Below, in pieces: positions 1 through 8,348 of a stretch of DNA of 20,405 bases. The stretch lies in the NCBI GenBank assembly GCA_025201845.1, contig MU604002.1:1-20405 (forward strand), in the 5' to 3' direction. This stretch comes from Martensiomyces pterosporus. Its lineage: Eukaryota > Kickxellomycota > Kickxellomycetes > Kickxellales > Kickxellaceae. The notes beneath the pieces are model-generated. The model was not told the DNA's origin. It saw only the letters and a list, made by a program, of their open reading frames with translations, and made no database searches. The first letter of the stretch is position 1. The number at the start of each line of letters is the position of its first letter. Position numbers and translations under genes: made by a program.

Positions 1-795
1 AATACGATGCAAAATGCTTGACTCTACCATCCACTCCTCCATCATTGCACTCGAATGCGCTGGTTTTGCTCGCAGGCTGTTTGCAAAAGCATTTTGTGTC
101 AAATACATGCACAGTTTATGAGAGGGGGTATAGTGCAAGGCTCCAAACGCCAACAGGCAGCAGCGGGTGGCAGACAGACACACAGCAAGCACTTGAAGCG
201 CTCGTCGACCAGCCAAGTGAGGTGCTGCGCAGGAAAAAAGCAGCAGTGCGAGGGGCGAAAATGTCACTGCAAGAGCGTTGCAACGCGTTGCCTGCAACCA
301 CAGCAATGGAACACTTGTGGCAAGAGCTCCTTCTGTGCGAGCCTCGTCGTCCACCCCACCTCCAGCGGTGCTATCTGGAAAGATGTGCAACATCTCATAC
401 ACGTGTGCTTGGAAAGGCGAAAATATAAAGCAGGGCTGGGAGTGGGTTGGAAACCGCCCCCTTGTGGAGGCCATATCAACAGCCTAGTTTTTCCGTATGC
501 ATATTGTCACTCCAAAGTGATTCCTGAAACCAGGTTGTGTGTGCATCCTTGACCATCTGCCGCTTTTTGCCGCTGGCAGCTTTTCTGCGTTTTCAAGTCG
601 TGTGCAAGCACGCCTGCCAAGATGTACGGCCAACCACACATGAGCGTGTTTCTCGCCACTTGCCCTTGCATTGTCTCCCCCAGCCTTTGCCGCTGGTTCA
701 AGAAACAGACCAGGGCAACGCCTTGTAGGCGCCATATAATCACATGCGCCCCAGCCGATGCACGCCGGAAACCTTATTTGATGAGCCAGACAGAC
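1..795. other. gene-free flank left of the repeat
   Basis: No open frame here has recognisable protein features. The frames that stay open (up to about 165 codons) overlap one another on both strands, lack domain-like composition and show no promoter-to-ORF logic. This stretch could be an outer part of the same repeated element that starts at about 796. That cannot be tested here, because the partner copy is cut off by the window edge. Confidence 0.5.
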
Positions 796-1520
796 CTGAG
801 AGTGCACACTCCATCTCCATGCGACGCGTTTCCTGAAAGAGGTGTCTGTCCACCACTTTCAGCACTCATCGACTGGTGCTACGTAAGGAGTAGGGCACCA
901 GCTCGCAAGTCACTCTCGTACATGATGGAAATGCTGCACGCCAAGGGAGGTGTTCTCAGAATGGCAGGCATGAGGCCACGAGTTCCCTCAAGCCAGGGAG
1001 CATGTTTCACCCAGATGGAACCGGGCTGGCCATCTGCTGAACTTTCCCTCCACCACGCCCGAGGGGCACTTGGGCAGCGCGTTATTTGTTTCTCGGCAGG
1101 TCTTTCTTTATCATCGTATCGACACCTTTTCTTTTTCTAACTCCAACTCTGCACAAAGGTTTGCTAGATTGTCAGAAGCGACCAACAGGTGGGCAAGGAG
1201 GGGAGTTCAGCGATAACTCCAGCTGGAAGCCGGCAAAGAATGCATCTGAATCAGTCCCAAGAGAGGGCTCTACCAGACCTGATTCCACACTGGGTAAGAG
1301 CAGATAAAGGTGATGAAGACCATCGTTTGAATGCGCGCCGCCTCGGGGTGGCATTTGGTATGGGTGGTCCCGACTCACCGAGGTCTGAAGGCATGGCGCT
1401 AGCCATATGGCGGCGTGGAGAAAACGCGTTCTTGAGCCATACCTCTCGCCAAGTACTTGCTTTCTGCACCTATAACTGCCCATGTTAGTTGGCCCTGGAC
1501 AGAAACAATTGAAAATTAGC
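796..1520 (+). repeat. inverted dispersed repeat, copy 1
   Basis: Positions 796-1420 match the reverse complement of 19781-20405 base for base, with no indels and about 16 substitutions (about 97% by hand count). A weaker, hand-aligned similarity of roughly 60-65% continues to about 1520, where both copies share the 12-mer ATTTTCAATTGT. The left limit is unknown because the partner copy leaves the window there. Frames stay open on both strands, but the matching frame of copy 2 opens with GTG rather than ATG, and in this copy a TAA interrupts it at 1138-1140. I see no reverse transcriptase, transposase, terminal repeat or target-site duplication. It could be a fragment of a mobile element or an old segmental duplication. 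Confidence 0.85.
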
Positions 1521-1881
1521 TCACTCACTTGCGACTGCATGTAAATATCACAGCACGCGCATATTGACTAAAGCCGAGCCCATAGCGCCACTGGCAGCAC
1601 GCCATATTGGGAAGCTGCCTGAGAGCTGGATCCATCGCTGAACCTCGCCCACTTCGCGATGCACATTCTGTGCACCTCTTGCATAACACTCCACTGCTGA
1701 TAGGGACAAGGGCATCCACAACGCCACACATCCAAAACAAACTCGGCGAGCAACATGTTCCTCACGAATTAGGACACTGGTCAGGGGAAGAAATTGGTAC
1801 ACTTCCAAAAAGATACTGAAAGGGAGACGGATTAGGAGAGACTGTAAGATATGGCGCAAACTGCCACCCAGGCTGGACAAT
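1521..1881. other. intergenic, 3' side of the Gly/Asn-rich secreted gene
   Basis: This is the downstream flank of the minus-strand secreted protein gene ending at 1882, and it should hold that gene's 3' UTR. I see no additional gene. Frames open across it are short or run on from the repetitive coding region in the wrong frame. Confidence 0.5.
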
Positions 1882-2757
1882 TTATGGCTGAGGGAGGACA
1901 GTGTCGAGAAGGCAGGGAACCTGGTTCTCAAGGATGCTGGTAACAGCATCAACAGTGTTGCCAAGGTCGAGAGGAACACCGAGCAGACCCTTGACGAGGT
2001 TGTTGACAAGATCGACGACACCACCGTTGCCATTGATTCCGGGGCTCTCGAGGAGACCGCCGACCGAGTCGAGGAGCTTGTCGACGAGCTGCTTGACGCC
2101 ATTGACAGTGACAGAGAGGCCAAGCTTGTTGAGAAGAGGAGTGAGAGCAGAAATCTGGTCGGGAGTGACGCCGCAGACGTTCTTCCCACCACCGTTACCT
2201 CCTCCGTTACCACCACCGTTACCTCCTCCATTGCCGCCGCCGTTGCCTCCTCCGTTACCACCACCATTGCCGCCGCCGTTACCTCCTCCATTGCCGCCGC
2301 CGTTGCCTCCTCCGTTACCTCCTCCGTTACCACCACCATTGCCGCCGCCGTTACCTCCTCCATTGCCGCCGCCGTTGCCCCCACCGTTACCTCCTCCGTT
2401 GCCGCCACCATTTCCACCATGACCTCCGCCGTTGCCACCATGACCTCCGCCATTCCCGCCGTGGCCTCCACCGTTACCGCCATGCTCTCCACCATTTCCA
2501 CCATGGCCTCCACCGTTGCCGCCGTGCTCACCACCGTGCTCACCGCCATTTCCACCATGGCCGCCCTCGTGGCCACCTTCATAGCCACCCTCGTGGCCAC
2601 CCTCGTAGCCGCCGCCATAATGGCCGACATCGTTGTCACCACCATAGTGGCCGACATCGTTGTCACCGCCGCGGTCATAGCCGCGACGGACCAGCACAGG
2701 AGAAGCAGCCACAAACGAAGCCAGCAGAAGGGCGACGTAAGACGAGGAAACGCGCAT
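1882..2757 (-). CDS. secreted Gly/Asn-repeat protein with C-terminal two-cysteine domain (family member A)
   Basis: The product is 291 residues. It starts with a signal peptide (positive start MRVSSS, hydrophobic core to about residue 18, likely cleavage after AAS) followed by an RR pair at 24-25 suited to a Kex2-type protease. Residues 26-191 are Gly-rich: first GYDRGGDN and HYGG/EGGH units with Asp, His and Glu, then about 19 near-perfect Gly-Gly-Asn-Gly tetrads. Residues 192-291 form a non-repetitive, Leu/Val-rich, probably helical domain bounded by C195 and C282. It opens CGVTPDQISALTPL and closes QVPCLLDTVLPQP. The two other minus-strand secreted genes in the window share this domain. 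A wall-associated or extracellular structural protein is a reasonable guess from the repeat style, but no catalytic motif is visible and I do not recognise the family. The start is the only ATG that yields the signal peptide. No intron is needed. Confidence 0.85.
   Translation of the reverse strand: MRVSSSYVALLLASFVAASPVLVRRGYDRGGDNDVGHYGGDNDVGHYGGGYEGGHEGGYEGGHEGGHGGNGGEHGGEHGGNGGGHGGNGGEHGGNGGGHGGNGGGHGGNGGGHGGNGGGNGGGNGGGNGGGNGGGNGGGNGGGNGGGNGGGNGGGNGGGNGGGNGGGNGGGNGGGNGGGNGGGNGGGNGGGKNVCGVTPDQISALTPLLNKLGLSVTVNGVKQLVDKLLDSVGGLLESPGINGNGGVVDLVNNLVKGLLGVPLDLGNTVDAVTSILENQVPCLLDTVLPQP
2186..2414 (-). repeat. 12-bp coding minisatellite (GGNG tetrads)
   Basis: About 19 tandem 12-bp units encode Asn plus three Gly. 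Neighbouring units differ mainly in synonymous codons: the three Gly codons of a unit tend to be alike (GGT GGT GGT, GGC GGC GGC or GGA GGA GGT). This marks larger repeats. The 60-bp block at 2221-2280 recurs at 2281-2352 with one extra 12-bp unit, and begins a third time at 2353. The pattern suggests recent unit-level duplication, so repeat number is expected to vary between strains. Confidence 0.85.
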
Positions 2758-2940
2758 GTTTTCGGACGAGATTAAGCCAAGGGCTGCTTGTAATCGAGTT
2801 TATCTGGGAGAAAAGGACTGCGATGAGAGAGGGAAGGGTTGTGTCGAATCGGAATTTAGAAGAAAGGCTTGTAAGTTTGCTTCGAATGTTCGCTTATAGC
2901 TGATGGTTTCAACAGCGATGCCTTGCGAGGATACTGGCCA

Positions 2941-2947
2941 TTTTATA
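2941..2947 (-). promoter_or_regulatory. TATA box candidate of family member A
   Basis: TATAAAA on the minus strand (context GCATATAAAATGG) lies about 185 bp upstream of the ATG at 2757. Members B and C have similar boxes at comparable distances, which supports it. No upstream ATG in good context is obvious in the implied leader. Confidence 0.5.
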
Positions 2948-2957
2948 TGCACCTTGG

Positions 2958-3449
2958 CGGCGACATTTTCCCTGCCTGCCGGAGCACTACACACGGAGGG
3001 AGGAGCAGTTGCCAGGACACTACGAGCAGCTCTGTGCAAAATGCCGCACCTTGGCAGGCGGCACTGTGTGGAGCAGCTTCAGCACTGTATAGCATGCTGC
3101 ACACTGCACACTGCATACTCTAGGCGCTTTCCAGCCACCCGCTTGGGCTGAGAATATGGCATATCTCATATTGTTTGCCTGAAATGTGTGCGAAAGGGTG
3201 CATCTTTCCATTGCCCAACGCTGGTCCACACAGAGCACAATTACCTTGTTTCCAAAAGCAGCAGTGCCATTCCACCGCAACAATTGGATCTCATCTATTT
3301 TGTACATGCACAATACTCGCTCTTTCTCTCCACAGGGGACCGAGATGCCAAATGTTGATATCTTTCGCTGTGATGGCTTTGTCTTGCTCACTGCTGCAGA
3401 ATGCGACAACACTAGAGGACAAAGCCGCATTATATATTAGCTGCTTGAT

Positions 3450-3485
<36 letters not shown>

Positions 3486-3874
3486 CTGTGGCTTTTGTTG
3501 TGCGCTTGTTTTTTGTTTTTGGAGTGCTGGGGGATGAGAGAGAGACCGAGCAGGCATATAAGCCACACCATGCCGCATTGCAACAATCACTCGCTGCATG
3601 CGCAGCATAAAGGGTGCTTCAAGTGTGTAGAATGGCTCTGCATCTCGGGCTTGTTGCGCAATCCATTGTCGCCAGCTGCACGCAACGTCAACACCAGCAC
3701 TGGGCTTCTGGCTGCCCTGCAAAGCAAATGTGATCCGTCGGCAGCATATTACGCTTTTTTTTGTTTAAGAGATTTATATTACCAGCGATAACCAGCCACT
3801 TGAGAGGGCAGCGAAGCACAGAATCAAACAATAATAATGGTCTGACCAGGCATAGCACTAACTCGAGTCGCTTT
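2958..3874. other. intergenic between secreted genes A and B
   Basis: I see no convincing gene. A plus-strand box CATATAAG near 3555 precedes an ATG at 3570 that opens a 73-codon frame, but the predicted peptide has no signal sequence, domain or biased composition. A minus-strand frame of about 140 codons is open only because of the CTG repeat. The 3' UTR of gene B should lie at the right end. Confidence 0.45.
3452..3483. repeat. CTG/CAG microsatellite
   Basis: An uninterrupted run of CTG units, 32 nt or about 10.7 copies, in the intergenic space between secreted genes A and B. In frame it would give poly-Ala or poly-Leu, but no supported gene crosses it. Confidence 0.9.
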
Positions 3875-4642
3875 TCACTTGTGCGAGATGATGCACTGTC
3901 TCTGCTGGATGATCTTCTGGACGAGGTCCACAAGCTTCGGCACATCGATAGTGGTGATGTCGATGCCGCGAGTGACCTCCTTGACGACTGCCAGGGCAAT
4001 GCTGAATGGACCCTCGCCCATCATGGCGCCGGTGGAGGTATCAATGGCAATGTTAATCAGCGTCTGCACGCAGTCAGTAGTCACGTTCTGCTTGATGGCG
4101 TCGAAGAACGGAGCCAGAGCCTGGATGTCGGCAGTGGGGACCGAGCAGGCAGCCAGCTTACTGAATCCAGGAAGCTTGGTCAGGTCCTGCTTGGGAACAT
4201 AGGGGTTGTGCTTGCCGTTGATTAGGTCGTTGATTGTGGTGCCGATCTCGCCAATGTGGCCAATGCCACCGACGACAAGACCGAGACCGCCGGAAATGTT
4301 GATCTTCTGGTTGTTGTCAGAAGTGTTGACATCGTAGATGTTGACTTCACCGGTGTTGTCACCATCAGTGGTGACATCGTCCGTGTTGCCATCGTCCGTG
4401 TCAGTGTCAGTGTCAGTGTCAGTGTTGTAGACAGGGGTGGCGGGCGCAGTGGTGTAGGCGGGTGGAGGGGGTGCAGCGGTGTAGGCAGGGGCAGCGGGTG
4501 GGGTGTTGGTCTCAGCAGGAGCAGGAGTAGGAGTAGGGTTGACAGGGGGAACCTCCTTGGCGGTGTACTGGGGCTGGGCGAGAGGAGCTGCTGCTGCGAT
4601 GGCGGCAAGAGCAAAGACGGGGGCAAAGGTGAGGAAGCGCAT
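3875..4642 (-). CDS. secreted Pro/Thr/Asp-rich protein with C-terminal cysteine domain (family member B)
   Basis: The product is 255 residues. A clear signal peptide (MRFLTFAPVFALAAIAAAA, cleavage near AAAA-P) leads into a Pro/Ala/Thr-rich stretch with PAYTAAPPPPAYTTAPA-like repeats to about residue 70, which looks like a mucin-type O-glycosylated spacer. A Thr-Asp repeat and an acidic Asp/Asn/Thr section follow (about 73-105). The middle region contains a Gly/Ile-rich GGLGLVVGGIGHIG segment. The C-terminal domain is bounded by C166 and C250 with an extra cysteine at 191. It opens CSVPTADIQALAPF and ends QRQCI. The outer cysteine spacing of 84 equals that of member C, which together with the ALxP core is the main evidence of homology. 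Function is not recognised; a cell-surface or secreted role is inferred from the signal peptide and spacer. The start is the first ATG and has an A-rich context. Confidence 0.85.
   Translation of the reverse strand: MRFLTFAPVFALAAIAAAAPLAQPQYTAKEVPPVNPTPTPAPAETNTPPAAPAYTAAPPPPAYTTAPATPVYNTDTDTDTDTDDGNTDDVTTDGDNTGEVNIYDVNTSDNNQKINISGGLGLVVGGIGHIGEIGTTINDLINGKHNPYVPKQDLTKLPGFSKLAACSVPTADIQALAPFFDAIKQNVTTDCVQTLINIAIDTSTGAMMGEGPFSIALAVVKEVTRGIDITTIDVPKLVDLVQKIIQQRQCIISHK
4401..4424 (-). repeat. 6-bp coding repeat (Thr-Asp)
   Basis: Four exact copies of TCAGTG on the plus strand encode the Thr-Asp run of secreted protein B on the minus strand. The flanking codons are diverged versions of the same unit. 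Confidence 0.85.
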
Positions 4643-4874
4643 TGTTTGTTGTTCGTTAGCTTGTTTGGTTTATGTTGGGTGGAATCCGGTCCAGTGATAT
4701 AAATCTGCTATCTTGCGTAAATGCGGGGGATGCAGGTGGCTAGGGGTGTGCTCGTGAAATGAAGGGAGGGGTGCGTGCGGATGCGATGTCGTGAGATGGT
4801 TCGTTGCTTGTGAGTGCGGATTGCTGTGATGATGAGGTATCTGAGGAAAAGGGCAGACGTGCCCCCATGGGGGG

Positions 4875-4882
4875 TATTTATA
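4875..4882 (-). promoter_or_regulatory. TATA box candidate of family member B
   Basis: TATAAATA on the minus strand lies about 233 bp upstream of the ATG at 4642. A weaker alternative (ATTTATA on the minus strand, 4698-4704) lies only about 55 bp from the ATG. The distal box is the better consensus match and agrees with the spacing seen at members A and C. A perfect 12-bp palindrome, CCCCCATGGGGG, sits directly downstream in the direction of transcription (4862-4873). Confidence 0.45.
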
Positions 4883-6160
4883 TGTGGCGAGGTGAGATGG
4901 AGGATATCGACAAAATGATCTTTTTTACCCTTCTTCCCCCTCGCATTGCGCCTGCCTCGTCAATCGGAGTGGCCTTCCCTCAGAGAGCGCATCCAGGAGA
5001 ATGCCAGCGGTTGAGCATGTTTGTGTATGCATGAAAGCTACACCAGTAGATTTCCCAACAGAAGCCCTGTCGCATGGCAAATCCACGAAACCAAACCTAT
5101 AAAAATCCCTATTATTTATTTATAAACGCTGTATGTGCTCCTGATTGGCTGCACCGTGTGCTGTTTTACATCGGTCTTGCCGGATATACGTACCAGCCTA
5201 TATACAAGCAAGCTGGCCTCCACGTTGAATTCCTGCTGACATGGATACCAGCGTCTATTTTTGGGCGTGATTAAGAACTGGAACCTGAAATACGCAGCTT
5301 CTATTTTAGCGGCTGCTATAAAGAACACATCCGGAAAGCGTTTGGCGAGGCAAAGGAACGACGCGTCCTTTGTAGCATCGCAAGCTGCTGCGTCAATATT
5401 CCAGGTTTTGGACACTAAAAATATCCTGCTGACACATGCAGCGTGTATAGCTCTTGCTCATCGCGTGAATTCGCTCTCGCGTCGGGCGGACCGGCAAATG
5501 CCGTGTGGTTTCAGATGCGCTCTTGTTGCATATCGGTCTCACTACCGGCATATTCTATTTTCAGCAGGATTCGGTCTACAGCCAGTATGCTGCTAGATAT
5601 CAAAAGAGCTGTAGTGATTGGGGCATGTGGTTTTGCTGCTGCATGCTATCACTTTGCTGAAGGATAGTGTGCGCCTGGGCTGGCAAGCTCCCTCCCCAAT
5701 GTCGCGCATTTATGACTTGGTCTCAACACCCTCGCGTATTTTTCGTTGGCTGCTCTGTTGCTACCCCGTCCTCTGCTCTGAGAGCATGTCGTTATCTTTT
5801 TTGTTCTTGCAGATGCTAGCACATTTCGAATGCATGCAAGGAATGGCTGTGTCAAGACAGAATGCAAGAGATTGTCAAGCGAAAAGGCGTGCTCAATTAG
5901 AGAAGAGCCATTCCCACACTCTGTAGCTGCATCATGCTATTGGTGCGGCAATATTATAAGAGCAGCAAACAGAAATCAAGAAATATTTCAGATGCACTGT
6001 ATTGGATATTGCAAAAACGCGTCTGACAGCAAAGAAAAAGCAGGCCGAAGCAGAACGCGCTGCGGAGGCTTTCCGTCGAGGAAAGCGAAAGACAGATAGA
6101 AGAAAGAAAAGTAAAATAGTAAAAGACAGGGCCACCCCGGCACCCCGCACTGAAAGCGAT
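4883..6160. other. long gene-free interval between secreted genes B and C
   Basis: About 1.3 kb with no supported gene. The longest plus-strand frames (around 5261-5596 and 5618-5926) encode peptides without signal sequence, domain or composition bias. A TATAAAAA box lies on the plus strand at 5098-5105, with GATTGGCTG (a reversed CCAAT box) at about 5139-5147, but no good ORF follows. The right end should contain the 3' UTR of gene C. Confidence 0.45.
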
Positions 6161-6889
6161 TTATGGCTTGGGAAGGAGGGTGTCGACGAGGCAAGGAACC
6201 TGCTTGTAGATGATGCTGCTAAGGCTGTCAACAGCAGGCTTCAGGTTCAGGCCACCAAGACCGAGCCCAGCAACAAGCGAGTCGACGATGTTGAGGATGG
6301 AGCTGACAGCATCCTCCTGGAGGGTATCGCCGAGGAGGTTGGTGATTTGGTGGACGAGGTGCTTGAGGTCATCGACAGTGGTGGTGAGCTTGAGCTCCTC
6401 AACAAGAGGAGTAAGAGCAGCAACCTGGCCAGGCTTGAGGCCACAGTCAGCGGGGTTACCAATTGGACCGCCGGAACCATTGCCACCGGAACCGCCGCCA
6501 TTGCCACCAGAGCCATTGCCGCCGGAGCCACCTCCGTTGCCATTGCCATTGCCATTGCCGCCAGAGCCGTGCCCGCCAGAGCCTGGGGAGCCACTGCCAC
6601 CAGAGCCGCCGCCGTGGTGGGATCCAGAGCCAGAGCCACCGTTGCCACCATATCCACCGGGCCCACCATTACCACCATATTCACCGGGGCCGCTGTTGCC
6701 ACCATATCCACCAGGACCACCATTGCCGCCATGGCCACCATAGGGGTAGCCGGCAACGGGAGGGATAGCGGGAGCAGGGATGGCGACAGGGGCGCCGCCA
6801 ACCACCTGGGCAACATTGCCTGCGTAGCTGGGAGCGGCAGCAACGCACGAAGCGAGGGCAAGAGAAGAGAGGACAATGACGATGCGCAT
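6161..6889 (-). CDS. secreted Gly/Ser/Asn-rich protein with C-terminal two-cysteine domain (family member C)
   Basis: The product is 242 residues. The signal peptide is MRIVIVLSSLALASCVAAA, probably cut before PSYAG. A short Ala/Pro/Val section (about 25-48) precedes Gly-rich repeats from about 50 to 145: GGHGGNGG and GPGGYGGN units, then Gly/Ser/Asn units. The terminal domain (148-242) is bounded by C149 and C233, opens CGLKPGQVAALTPLV and closes QVPCLVDTLLPKP. It aligns closely with member A over its whole length (shared ALTPL, VDxL and QVPCL-DT-LP positions) and has the same outer cysteine spacing as member B. The repeat region is more varied than in A, with no exact long tandem block. The domain is presumably the folded functional part and the repeats a wall-facing spacer, but this is inference. 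An intron probably sits in the 5' UTR just before the ATG. Confidence 0.85.
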   Translation of the reverse strand: MRIVIVLSSLALASCVAAAPSYAGNVAQVVGGAPVAIPAPAIPPVAGYPYGGHGGNGGPGGYGGNSGPGEYGGNGGPGGYGGNGGSGSGSHHGGGSGGSGSPGSGGHGSGGNGNGNGNGGGSGGNGSGGNGGGSGGNGSGGPIGNPADCGLKPGQVAALTPLVEELKLTTTVDDLKHLVHQITNLLGDTLQEDAVSSILNIVDSLVAGLGLGGLNLKPAVDSLSSIIYKQVPCLVDTLLPKP

Positions 6890-6891
6890 GG

Positions 6892-6967
6892 CTGCAAGGG
6901 CTTGCTGTTAGTACGATGGAGTTCCTACAAGAGAGAAAAAGAAGAGATTGCGGTGGTGTATGTTTAC
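6892..6967 (-). other. probable 5' UTR intron of secreted gene C
   Basis: On the minus strand a GTAAAC donor (at 6967) is followed by a perfect TACTAAC branch motif (6907-6913) and a CAG acceptor ending at 6892, two bases before the ATG. The length would be 76 nt. A second possible acceptor, TTGTAG, lies upstream of the branch motif, which disfavours it. Spliced reads would settle this. Confidence 0.5.
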
Positions 6968-7050
6968 AGAAAGACGTGAGACTGCCGAGATGAAGCTTGT
7001 GAGATCAGTACACTCTAGTTGCAGATGGAACTGAGCAAAGGAGCCGTGCA

Positions 7051-7058
7051 CTTATATA
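7051..7058 (-). promoter_or_regulatory. TATA box candidate of family member C
   Basis: TATATAAG on the minus strand lies about 165 bp upstream of the ATG at 6889, close to the distance seen for members A and B. Confidence 0.45.
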
Positions 7059-8348
7059 CTCAAGTGCCGGAGGATCGTTTTGCTGTGCGTTCCTCAGATC
7101 CGCGGCTAGCAGAGCGCGCGGCCATGCTAGTCCGTCGTTCTACGACGCGTCCTCACTGCCGAGCAAACAGGCATCCAAAGGCCTTGATTCGAGCACGTAC
7201 GCACTCGCGCCTGCTTCCATTAGTTCTGCTGCGGTGCAGTAGTGCGCACTGCTACTGCTACACCATTCTCTTTCCTTCCTTCCTTCTTTACTTGCAATGG
7301 GTCCAAAAGCCCATCCTATTGTCAAAGGAGCTGCATATTAAAGTCAACTGCGGGATGCCTGTTGTTCCATCCTGCGCCACGGTGGTTGTGTGGTACATCG
7401 TGTAACTGCGCAGGGAGGATAGGAACAATGACCATCCACGGTGAATTTCTGTCACTCGTATCCTTTAATATTGATCCAGGCACCACCATGGCAGGGACAT
7501 TGGGGACATGGGAAAAAGAGGGAGGCGTACAAGTGAGGGCACTTCAGAGTGCGGCTGACGCTTGAGGACATTCGTCAAAGGAAGCAGCGGCGCTGTGCAG
7601 TGCGCCTTGCTGGTCATATCAAACGCTAAGAGGCTGCAAGCACAAGGGAGGAATATTTGGTGGCTCTTGTATTAGGGATTTGAGGGACAGGCCATTTGAG
7701 GGATCCCTGCGATCCCTTGAAGGACGAAGCATGGGCGGTGGCCAAGACAAGGGGCGCATCGCAATTGACGCGCGTATGCACGCTCCACTCCCCTTTTCGG
7801 CCTGGTGGAAGTGGCATAGGGCAGAGGGAAAAGGCAAGCAAGGTTCTGCTGCAAGGTGGGGACCGCGGGGACTTGCTACTTCGAGCTGCTCCTGCAAACA
7901 ATCCAAGAGGAGCACTCGTGGGTTCCAACTACTGTTTTGGCTGCGTAGCTCGGGTGCCGAAGTTTTCTGAGAAAGGCGGGTGTGAGCATGCAAATGATCT
8001 AGACAAAAGCCAACTGCTTTCCTTGGCGAGGCGTTTGAGGGGATTGCCGCTACTGCTCTAAATCACAGTACAGGTCCCTCGGGAGATGAGCCATATGCCA
8101 TCACTCTCGCTGGCAGCAGCCACCAATGCGCGCCTGAGTGGCAATCTGCCAATCTCTTCAAACAAGCACACCTGCATGCTGATTAACTTGGCTGGTATGT
8201 GCCGATGCTAACTCTGGATCTGGCTGGTATCAGCAGAGCTAGCAGAATGGCGCACACCGCAGGTTCGGCCAAACGTTTGGAAGCATTTTGTTGGCACAGC
8301 GCTTTCGAATAATAATGAGGGCTCTATTACCTGTGCACCGCAAATCTA
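7059..8348. other. gene-free interval between secreted gene C and the ADCK2-type gene
   Basis: About 1.3 kb without a supported gene. Open frames on both strands near 7620-8060 reach about 120 codons but overlap each other, and none has domain-like composition. A short imperfect direct repeat (ATTTGAGGGA, about 7678-7705) is visible. The right end should carry the 3' UTR of the ADCK2-type gene. Confidence 0.45.

Noticed and set aside
1901..2422. A plus-strand Pro-Pro-Leu repeat protein
   Set aside because: Antisense reading of the same minisatellite. The sense frame has a signal peptide and a conserved C-terminal domain, and this one has neither.
1548..2714. A 388-codon minus-strand frame rich in Met, Val, Ala and Thr overlapping secreted gene A
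   Set aside because: It is the +1 shadow of the Gly/Asn repeat. The 12-bp unit contains no stops in any frame, and the shadow lacks a plausible start or domain.
3495..3791. Small plus-strand gene after the TATA-like box near 3555 (73 codons from ATG 3570)
   Set aside because: There is a TATA-like element, but the peptide has no signal sequence, domain or composition bias, and nothing else supports coding.
6210..6743. A plus-strand Pro-rich frame over secreted gene C
   Set aside because: Antisense shadow of the Gly-rich repeat of gene C.
7619..8061. Overlapping frames of about 100-125 codons on both strands
   Set aside because: No domain, no biased composition and no promoter-like context; likely chance open frames in GC-moderate spacer DNA.
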